DNA of 64,000 nucleotides from Kurthia zopfii (GTDB lineage Bacteria; Bacillota; Bacilli; Bacillales_A; Planococcaceae). The position numbers were made by a program, and so were the translations under genes. Numbering within the stretch: the stretch's first letter is position 1; each line of letters begins with the position of its first letter. Location: contig NZ_QFVS01000001.1 in NCBI RefSeq assembly GCF_003143955.1, positions 62,001-126,000 on the forward strand. The letters run 5' to 3'. Shown piece after piece: positions 57,940 to 64,000 of the stretch. The notes below the pieces were generated by a model. That model was not told where the DNA came from. It ran no database searches and saw only the letters and a program-made list of their open reading frames with translations.

Positions 57940-57968
57940 TTGCAATTTATCGCAGGAAATTGTATATT
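57940..57968 (+). promoter_or_regulatory. Promoter of tcdA
   Basis: TTGCAA (57940-57945), 17 bases, TATATT (57963-57968), about 60 bases ahead of the TTG start. Confidence 0.6.
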
Positions 57969-58030
57969 TTTTTCATAGTAATTTTGTAGGAATACTTATA
58001 AAAACATTTCAAAACATCGGAGTGAGTCAT

Positions 58031-58795
58031 TTGTTACATCAATTTTCAAGAAATGAATTAGCAGTCGGCGCAGCTGGCATCGAGAAATTAAAAAATACAA
58101 CAGTCGCTATTCTAGGCATTGGCGGAGTCGGTTCATTTGCAGCGGAAGCAGTTGCGAGAACTGGAGTAGGCCGCATTATCCTTGTCGATAAAGATGATGT
58201 CGATATTACGAATATTAACCGTCAATTAGTCGCATATATGTCGACAATTGGACGCTCTAAATCAGCAGTAATGAAAGAAAGAATTGCCGATATTAACCCG
58301 GATTGTGAAGTACATGACTTGCATATGTTCTATACGGAAGAAACGTATGAAGAATTTTTCAGCTACAAACCGGATTATGTCATCGATGCTTCGGATACTG
58401 TTATTTATAAAATTCATATTATGAAGGAATGTTTAAAACGCGATATTCCGATCATTTCAAGTATGGGTGCAGCAAATAAAATGGATCCAACACGTTTTAA
58501 AATCGCTGATATTTCAAAAACGAATACAGATCCACTTGCAAAAGTTATTCGTACGAAATTAAGAAAAGAAGGAATTAAAAAAGGGATTCCGGTAATTTTC
58601 TCTGATGAAAGTCCAATTGTGATTCGTCCAGATGTAGTGGAAGAAGTCGGGAACCCAGATGCGGCGATTCGTAAAGCGAAAATGCCACCATCATCTAATG
58701 CATTCGTACCGTCATCTGTGGGACTGATTGCAGCGAGTTGGGTGATTCGTAAAATCCTTGAAGATATTCATATTTCAACAATGAGAGATAAATAA
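58031..58795 (+). CDS. tcdA: tRNA threonylcarbamoyladenosine dehydratase TcdA
   Basis: 254 residues from TTG 58031. The ribosome site CGGAGTGAG is at 58018-58026 and the product begins MLHQFSRNEL as family members do; the longer frame upstream covers the promoter. ThiF/E1 fold with 'LGIGGVGSFAAEAVARTGVG', 'DKDDVDITNINRQ' and 'VIDASDTV'. It cyclises t6A37 to ct6A in tRNAs reading ANN codons. In Bacillus it follows aspS (yrvM); here 6S RNA, a SEC-C gene and the nag operon lie between. Confidence 0.94.
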   Translation: MLHQFSRNELAVGAAGIEKLKNTTVAILGIGGVGSFAAEAVARTGVGRIILVDKDDVDITNINRQLVAYMSTIGRSKSAVMKERIADINPDCEVHDLHMFYTEETYEEFFSYKPDYVIDASDTVIYKIHIMKECLKRDIPIISSMGAANKMDPTRFKIADISKTNTDPLAKVIRTKLRKEGIKKGIPVIFSDESPIVIRPDVVEEVGNPDAAIRKAKMPPSSNAFVPSSVGLIAASWVIRKILEDIHISTMRDK

Positions 58796-58802
58796 TTAAG
58801 TA

Positions 58803-58840
58803 AGCCGCTCGCTGAATTTCGGGCGGTTTTACTAATTTTT
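58803..58840 (+). terminator. Probable terminator after tcdA
   Basis: GCCGCTCG pairs with CGGGCGGT (two G-T pairs), followed by a broken T-rich tail (TTTACTAATTTTT). Confidence 0.6.
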
Positions 58841-58867
58841 GAAACTTTTTGCCAATTCAAGTAGTAT
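58839..58867 (+). promoter_or_regulatory. Promoter of the NatAB-like transporter
   Basis: TTGAAA (58839-58844), 17 bases, TAGTAT (58862-58867), about 33 bases before the ABC ATPase start. Confidence 0.5.
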
Positions 58868-58899
58868 ATTATACGTAAAACATCACAAGGAGGAGTTTC

Positions 58900-59799
58900 A
58901 TGACTTTAGCAATAAAACAAGTGACGAAGAAATACAAAGATTTTGTCGCAGTCAACGCACTTGATTTTACGATTGAACAAGGTGAAATCTTTGGTTTAAT
59001 CGGACAAAATGGAGCCGGAAAAACAACTACTTTCCGTATGATTTTAAATTTGCAAGAAACGACAGAAGGCGAAATTCTTTGGAAGGGGAAATCCGTACAT
59101 AAGTTAGATCGTGATTTCTTAGGCTATTTACCAGAAGAACGTGGCATTTTCCCTCAAATGAAAGTAGAAGAACAGCTATATTTCTTCGGTACTTTACGTG
59201 GGAAGTCTAAAAAAGAGTTGAAGCCGGACATAGATTATTGGTTAGAAAGATTTGAACTAGTCGAAAAACGAAATGATAAAGCTGAAACATTGTCAAAAGG
59301 GAATCAGCAAAAGGTTCAACTGATCGCGAGTTTCATTCATAAACCAGAGTTTTTAATTTTGGATGAACCGTTTAGTGGTCTTGATCCAGTCAATAGACAG
59401 CATTTAATGGATTCAATTATTTATTTGAAAAAACAAGGGACGACGATATTGTTCTCAAGTCATCAAATGGATAATGTAGAAGAACTTTGTGATCATCTAT
59501 GTATTTTAAAAAGAGGTGTATCGCTTTACGCAGGTGGCCTTCAACAATTAAAAGAAGTATATGGCAAAATTAAATTATCGATTCGAACAGATAAAACTTT
59601 CGATGAGCTTGCGAATTTAACTGGTGTGAATCGCGTTCAAAAAACGAAAGACGGTTTCACATTATTTTTAGAGGATGAATCATATAGTGAAGAAATCTTC
59701 CATTACTTAAATGGTGGTAAATATATGGAGAAATTCAGTTTAGATTATTTATCTTTAGACGAAATCTTCAAGTTAAAAGTAGGTGAGCCAGTTGAGTAA
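58900..59799 (+). CDS. ABC transporter ATPase (NatA-like)
   Basis: 299 residues. Walker A 'GQNGAGKTTT' near 35, Q-loop, signature 'LSKGNQQKVQ' near 132, Walker B 'FLILDEPFSGLDP' near 150 and H-loop 'SSHQMD'. A C-terminal DUF4162-like tail (about 215-295) is typical of NatA/YhaQ exporters. ATG with GGAGGAG upstream. It overlaps the permease gene by 17 bases. The substrate is not evident; related pairs extrude sodium or antibiotics. Confidence 0.9.
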   Translation: MTLAIKQVTKKYKDFVAVNALDFTIEQGEIFGLIGQNGAGKTTTFRMILNLQETTEGEILWKGKSVHKLDRDFLGYLPEERGIFPQMKVEEQLYFFGTLRGKSKKELKPDIDYWLERFELVEKRNDKAETLSKGNQQKVQLIASFIHKPEFLILDEPFSGLDPVNRQHLMDSIIYLKKQGTTILFSSHQMDNVEELCDHLCILKRGVSLYAGGLQQLKEVYGKIKLSIRTDKTFDELANLTGVNRVQKTKDGFTLFLEDESYSEEIFHYLNGGKYMEKFSLDYLSLDEIFKLKVGEPVE

Positions 59800-61030
59800 A
59801 TTAATGCTTTTAGTCAAACAACTTTATAAACAAAAAGTAACATCGAAATCATTTATCGGATTAACTATTCTCTATTTAGCCATTATTGCTGTTGTATTTA
59901 ACTGGTCATCGATTAAGGATGTTTTTAAAAGCGATGATTCGAATGTCAAAATTGCATTCGTCGATGAAACGAAAGCGAATCTGTACGACCAATTCCCTTC
60001 TTCAGACGATTTAATGTTCATGCGAATGAAAGACTCTGAAGAAGTAGTGAATAAGCGAGTGAAAAAGGGCGAAGTAGATGCTGCGCTTTACTTGAAAGAT
60101 GAAAAAGGGAAGTTAGTGGTGAAATTAGCTACTGCAGACTCTTTAGATTTGGAAATCCAGTCTACGATTAATCAGCTAGCGGAGAATGCTGGGAAGATTT
60201 ACAGCGTTCAAAAAATGAATTTAACGCCAGAACAGGCGAAGCAAATATTAGAAACACAAACACTTGTTAAACAAGTAGATTTATCAGAAACAGTCGCTTC
60301 AAAAACCTCAGATGAGAAAAGTGCAGGAATTCTTGTCGCATATATTATCGGTTTCTTAATCTATATTTTCGTGACAAGTTATATGTCAATGATCACGACG
60401 GATATTGCATCTGAAAAAGGATCGCGTGTATTAGAAGTGTTAATGGCTTCAGTAAAACCATCGACACATCTATTCTCGAAATTAATCGGCGTATTTTTAA
60501 CAGGCATGACGCAAATCATACTATTATTTGCGGGTGCGTTTACAATCGCTAAATTTTCATCGAAATCTGAGTTAGTAAATGGTGCATCTTCCATGATGAA
60601 ACAATTGTCACCAAGCTATTTCATTTATGTAAGCTTATTCTTCGTACTTTCAATTATACTGTTCCTAATTATCGGTGCTTTAGCAGGTTCGTTAGTATCG
60701 AAAGTAGATGAAGCTTCTCAAGTAATGATGCCTGGTATTTTCATCACATTGATTGGTTTCTATGTCATGATTTCAGGTATGGGTAATCCAGATTCTATGC
60801 TCATTAAAGTATTCTCATTCATTCCATTTACATCAGGAATGGTCATGACTTTACGAATGGGCGCGACAGACGTATCGAACTTCTATATTTTAGTTTCATT
60901 AATTACGTTAGCAGTAACTGTAATGGCACTATTCGCAATCAGCTTAACATTCTACAAGCGTAGTGTATTAACTTACAGTACTGGCGGGATTATTCAAAAA
61001 ATCAAAACCGTATTAAAAGTTACAACATAA
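59783..61030 (+). CDS. ABC-2 type permease (NatB-like)
   Basis: 415 residues. One N-terminal membrane helix (about 23-42), a large extracytoplasmic domain (about 50-180), then five helices in the C-terminal half. 'ITTDIASEKGSRVLEVLMASVKPSTHLFSKLIG' is the diagnostic ABC-2/NatB segment. The start overlaps the ATPase gene. Forms an exporter with it. Equivalent B. subtilis proteins include NatB and YhaP; I cannot choose between them. Confidence 0.88.
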   Translation: MSQLSKLMLLVKQLYKQKVTSKSFIGLTILYLAIIAVVFNWSSIKDVFKSDDSNVKIAFVDETKANLYDQFPSSDDLMFMRMKDSEEVVNKRVKKGEVDAALYLKDEKGKLVVKLATADSLDLEIQSTINQLAENAGKIYSVQKMNLTPEQAKQILETQTLVKQVDLSETVASKTSDEKSAGILVAYIIGFLIYIFVTSYMSMITTDIASEKGSRVLEVLMASVKPSTHLFSKLIGVFLTGMTQIILLFAGAFTIAKFSSKSELVNGASSMMKQLSPSYFIYVSLFFVLSIILFLIIGALAGSLVSKVDEASQVMMPGIFITLIGFYVMISGMGNPDSMLIKVFSFIPFTSGMVMTLRMGATDVSNFYILVSLITLAVTVMALFAISLTFYKRSVLTYSTGGIIQKIKTVLKVTT

Positions 61031-61031
61031 T

Positions 61032-61071
61032 AAAAAGCAGCAGTCACATGTCACAGTGATTGCTGCTTTTT
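61032..61071. terminator. Bidirectional terminator between natB-like and rarA
   Basis: AAAAAGCAGCA.TCAC pairs with GTGA.TGCTGCTTTTT. T-runs on both strands serve the convergent genes. Confidence 0.88.
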
Positions 61072-61072
61072 G

Positions 61073-62353
61073 CTATTTTTTAAAAGATTTAAGCTTGTCA
61101 TAAATACTTGCCATTCGTTGTTCTTTACCGGCATGGACAGGCTTGTAATACTCTCGTTTTGCTAATTTGTCGGGTAAGTATTGTTGATCAACCCAGCCAC
61201 CGAAAGTTCCTACAGGTGTATTGTGAGGGTATTTGTAACCGACGACACCTAATTCTGCTGCGCCGCCATAATGAGCATCGCGTAAATGTGGTGGAATCTC
61301 ACCCGCATTGCCTTTATGAACATCATGAATTGCCGCATCAATTGCTGAAATGCCAGAATTTGATTTTTCAGCAAGACACATTTCAATTACCGCTTGTGCT
61401 AAAGGAATTCTCGCTTCAGGCATACCGAGTCTTTCAGCAGATTGAACAGCAGCTAGCACATGTGGACCAACTGCAGGGTCCGCTAAACCAATATCTTCAT
61501 AGCTAATGACAAGTAAGCGTCGATTTACTGCAACTAAATCGCCATTCTCCAAGCAGTTTGCTAAGTAATATAACGCAGCGTTTACATCGCTACCTCGAAT
61601 TGATTTTTGTAAAGCGGAAATCAAATTGTAAAATTGATCTCCTTTTTTATCACCGAACACACCAATTTGCTTCGCTAAACTATCAACGACTGAATCTTTC
61701 ACGATGGCGACATCATCTTCTTCATCTGAAGAATAGTAAACAGATTCAAGTAAATTCAACGCTTTCCGTGCATCGCCATTACCTGCTGACGCAATTTTTT
61801 GTATTTGTTCTTCCGTGATGTTAATGCCGATTTTACCAAGTCCTCTTTCATCATCCTTCAGTGCTTGGTGAACAAGTTGCTCGAGATTGTCAGATGTTAA
61901 GCGTGAAAGTTGTTTAATCTCGCCACATCTTGAACGAATCGCTGGATTTACGTCATGGAATGGATTTTCTGTTGTCGCGCCGATTAAGATGATCGAGCCA
62001 TTTTCAACATGGGGTAAAAGTGTATCTTGTTGCAACTTATTGAAGCGGTGGATCTCATCTAGGAAGAGGATGACCTGTCCTGAAAAATGCGCTTCACCAA
62101 CGATACCTTCTACGTCTTTTTTGCCTGCACGAGTGGCGTTGAGTGCAAAGAAGGGCGTGTCGACACTACCTGCTATTGCAAATGCAAGTGACGTTTTGCC
62201 GATGCCGGGTGGGCCATATAGAAGCATGGACGGAACATGACCTTTTTTGATCATTTTATATAAGTTGGTAGTCGGTCCGACGATGTCTTCATGGCCGATT
62301 ATTTCATCGATATTTCGAGGGCGCATTCGGTACGCTAACGGTTCATTCGACAT
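61073..62353 (-). CDS. rarA: Replication-associated recombination ATPase RarA (MgsA)
   Basis: 426 residues. AAA+ motifs: Walker A 'YGPPGIGKTSLAF' near 45, Walker B 'LFLDEIHRFNK' near 97, sensor 1 'IGATTENP'. The C-terminal tetramerisation region has 'SAERLGMPEARIPLAQAVIEMCLAEKSN' and 'YKYPHNTPVGTFGGWVDQQYLP'. It acts at stalled replication forks. The rarA/cymR divergent pair followed by a cysteine desulfurase is conserved in Bacillales (yrvN-cymR-yrvO). Confidence 0.96.
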   Translation of the reverse strand: MSNEPLAYRMRPRNIDEIIGHEDIVGPTTNLYKMIKKGHVPSMLLYGPPGIGKTSLAFAIAGSVDTPFFALNATRAGKKDVEGIVGEAHFSGQVILFLDEIHRFNKLQQDTLLPHVENGSIILIGATTENPFHDVNPAIRSRCGEIKQLSRLTSDNLEQLVHQALKDDERGLGKIGINITEEQIQKIASAGNGDARKALNLLESVYYSSDEEDDVAIVKDSVVDSLAKQIGVFGDKKGDQFYNLISALQKSIRGSDVNAALYYLANCLENGDLVAVNRRLLVISYEDIGLADPAVGPHVLAAVQSAERLGMPEARIPLAQAVIEMCLAEKSNSGISAIDAAIHDVHKGNAGEIPPHLRDAHYGGAAELGVVGYKYPHNTPVGTFGGWVDQQYLPDKLAKREYYKPVHAGKEQRMASIYDKLKSFKK

Positions 62354-62496
62354 TCAATCACTCCTACATTTAAGTTTACTGTCTGTTATTAGTTTAACAG
62401 ACGCGGTTAAAATTGCATCAATTGAAAGGCTGAAAATTGAATGATCAGCGGAAACAAATTTTCATGTAGCAAAACCAAGTACAAAGGGTGGTCTTA

Positions 62497-62505
62497 TGTT
62501 ATAAT
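62497..62505 (+). promoter_or_regulatory. Extended -10 promoter of cymR
   Basis: TGTTATAAT (62497-62505) is an extended -10 without a good -35. About 30 bases separate it from the GAGGTGG ribosome site. Confidence 0.6.
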
Positions 62506-62543
62506 TTAGCGATAAAGAATTTAAATATACGAGGTGGATCCAA

Positions 62544-62963
62544 TTGAAAATCTCAACTAAAGGCCGCTATGGTCTAACGATTATGATCGAATTAGCAAAA
62601 CAGTATGGTCAAGGGCCAATCCCTTTAAGACAAATTGCGACGGATAATCATTTATCTGAGGCGTACTTAGAACAATTAGTTTCTCCGCTACGTAACTCTG
62701 GATTAGTGAAGAGTGTTCGTGGTGCATATGGTGGCTATATGTTAGCGAAACCACCGCATCTTATTTCTGCAGCAGATGTTGTAAAAGTACTTGAAGGCCC
62801 AATTCAACCAGTTGAAGGAATCGAAAATGAAGCACCTCCACAAAGAGAATTGTGGATGCGTATTCGTGATGCAGTGAAAAATGTGCTGGATACGACGAGC
62901 CTAGAAGATTTAGCGAAATATACAGAAGAAAACACAGAAGATAATTTTATGTTCTACATTTAA
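62544..62963 (+). CDS. cymR: Rrf2-family cysteine metabolism repressor CymR
   Basis: 139 residues, TTG start with GAGGTGG upstream. 'MKISTKGRYGLTIMIELA' is the Rrf2 N-terminus, and the winged helix contains 'PLRQIATDNHLSEAYLEQLVSPLRNSGLVKSVRGAYGGYML'. There are no cluster-binding cysteines, which fits CymR rather than IscR. CymR works with CysK to repress sulfur uptake genes. It is 15 bases before the desulfurase gene. Confidence 0.94.
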   Translation: MKISTKGRYGLTIMIELAKQYGQGPIPLRQIATDNHLSEAYLEQLVSPLRNSGLVKSVRGAYGGYMLAKPPHLISAADVVKVLEGPIQPVEGIENEAPPQRELWMRIRDAVKNVLDTTSLEDLAKYTEENTEDNFMFYI

Positions 62964-62978
62964 AAGGAGATTTTTTTA

Positions 62979-64000
62979 ATGAACGACATCTATTTAGACC
63001 ACGCAGCAACATCGCCAATGCATCCTGAAGTAATTCAAGTAATGACGGATACAATGTCGCAAGTATATGGCAACCCATCATCAATTTACGGAATCGGTCG
63101 TGAATCGAGAAAATATTTAGATGATGCGAGAGCAGTAATTTCAAAATCAATTGGAGCAAAAGCGAGTGAGATTGTCTTCACGAGTGGTGGTTCTGAGGCA
63201 GATAATTTAGCGATTTTTGGGACAGCACACGCACGTCAACAAGAAGGACGACATATTATTACGACTCAAATCGAACATCATGCGGTGTTAAGAGCATGTG
63301 AACGACTTGAAAATGATGGCTTTGAAGTGACGTATTTACCTGTTGACAGTCGTGGTATGATAGCTATCGATGACTTAAAAAATGCACTGAGAAATGATAC
63401 GATTCTTGTAACGATTATGTACGGTAATAATGAGGTTGGAACGGTTCAACCAATTGCTGAAATCGGCCAATTATTAAAAAATCACCCAGCTACATTTCAT
63501 ACGGATGCCGTTCAAGCATATGGCATTGAACAATTGAATGTGGATGAATTAGGTGTGGATTTACTATCAACTTCAGCACATAAATTAAATGGTCCAAAAG
63601 GAATCGGTTTCCTATATGAGCGTGCTTCTACGAAGATTGATCCACTATTAGTTGGTGGCGATCAAGAGAGAAAACGCCGCGCAAGTACTGAAAATGTACC
63701 TGCAATTATAGGTTTTGCAAAAGCTGTCGAACTTGCTCAACAGTCCATGCAAGTAAAACAACAACAATTTGAGCAATATCGTAATTTCATCCTACAAAAA
63801 TTGGATGAGGCACAAATTTCATACCATACAAATGGGGATGCCCTTCACGCATTACCTCACTTGTTAAACATTAGTTTTAAAGGTATGGATGTTGAGTCAT
63901 TTTTAGTGAACCTTGATATGGCTGGAGTTGCCGTGTCGAGTGGTTCTGCTTGTACAGCGGGTTCACTTGATCCTTCACACGTACTTGTCGCGATGTATGG
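62979..64000 (+). CDS. iscS: Cysteine desulfurase (NifS/IscS family), 3' end outside window
   Basis: 340 codons are visible without a stop. ATG 62979 follows AAAAGGAGA. PLP motifs: 'HAATSPMHPEV' at the N-terminus, 'TSGGSEADNLAIFG' near 69, 'TQIEHHAVL' and the Schiff-base Lys in 'TSAHKLNGPKG' near 205. The catalytic Cys loop 'SSGSACTAGS' is near 324, just before the window edge. It is the YrvO counterpart. In Bacillus it supplies sulfur to the tRNA thiolase MnmA encoded next; that gene would lie beyond the edge. Confidence 0.95.
   Translation, partial: MNDIYLDHAATSPMHPEVIQVMTDTMSQVYGNPSSIYGIGRESRKYLDDARAVISKSIGAKASEIVFTSGGSEADNLAIFGTAHARQQEGRHIITTQIEHHAVLRACERLENDGFEVTYLPVDSRGMIAIDDLKNALRNDTILVTIMYGNNEVGTVQPIAEIGQLLKNHPATFHTDAVQAYGIEQLNVDELGVDLLSTSAHKLNGPKGIGFLYERASTKIDPLLVGGDQERKRRASTENVPAIIGFAKAVELAQQSMQVKQQQFEQYRNFILQKLDEAQISYHTNGDALHALPHLLNISFKGMDVESFLVNLDMAGVAVSSGSACTAGSLDPSHVLVAMY

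Noticed and set aside
57929-58030. N-terminal extension of tcdA from the upstream TTG
   Set aside because: The added 34 residues overlap the promoter and are not in the family; TTG 58031 has the ribosome site and the conserved start.

Overview
The window is a chromosomal segment of a low-GC Gram-positive bacterium (Bacillales). Its housekeeping gene order matches the Bacillus core: radC-mreBCD-minCD-rplU-prp-rpmA-spo0B-obg-pheB-pheA, ruvAB-queA-tgt-yajC-secDF, recJ-apt-relA-dtd-hisS-aspS-6S RNA, and tcdA...rarA-cymR-iscS. The spore genes that normally sit inside these blocks are missing (no spoIVFA/spoIVFB between minD and rplU, no spoVB near secDF), although spo0B remains. Together with a full type IV pilus (T4P) locus and a GlcNAc operon that carries ptsHI, this points to an asporogenous or sporulation-reduced member of the Planococcaceae/Caryophanaceae (Kurthia- or Lysinibacillus-like). 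That placement is inference from synteny, not from a marker gene.

Layout. 1-930: tail of a first pilus locus (PilN end, PilO). 1-19 kb: cell shape and division (mreBCD, minCD), ribosomal proteins L21/L27 with the L27-processing protease, Obg, prephenate dehydratase, a NiaR repressor on the minus strand, Holliday-junction helicase, queuosine synthesis and Sec accessory proteins. 19-21 kb: an exported subtilisin-like protease. 21-34.4 kb: the main T4P region. Three minor pilins lie on the minus strand (one with an 18-Asp run, one with a long repetitive passenger). A divergent plus-strand operon holds a VanW protein, PilB, PilT, PilC, three tandem pilins, a PilM-PilN fusion, PilO and prepilin peptidase. 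34.5-45.6 kb: lapA-like, recJ, apt, relA, dtd, a minus-strand cell-wall amidase, then T-box-controlled hisS-aspS. 46 kb: 6S RNA and an unrecognised SEC-C protein. 48-58 kb: GlcNAc uptake and catabolism (nagE, nagA, nagR, a SIS protein, ptsH, ptsI, a broken eis-like acetyltransferase, a GlcNAc kinase, nagB) behind a NagR operator. 58-64 kb: tcdA, a NatAB-like ABC exporter, rarA (minus), cymR and the start of a cysteine desulfurase.

How parts work together. The T4P genes supply assembly ATPase, retraction ATPase, platform, alignment proteins, peptidase, major and minor pilins: all that a monoderm twitching pilus needs. The nag genes supply a complete route from external or recycled GlcNAc to fructose-6-phosphate, with their own HPr and EI. 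The most notable unexplained feature is a two-tier RNA hairpin that follows pilins 2 and 3. Its helices covary and its internal loop is invariant, and neither copy has the T-run of a terminator. Other hairpins without T-runs lie at two more joints of the same operon.
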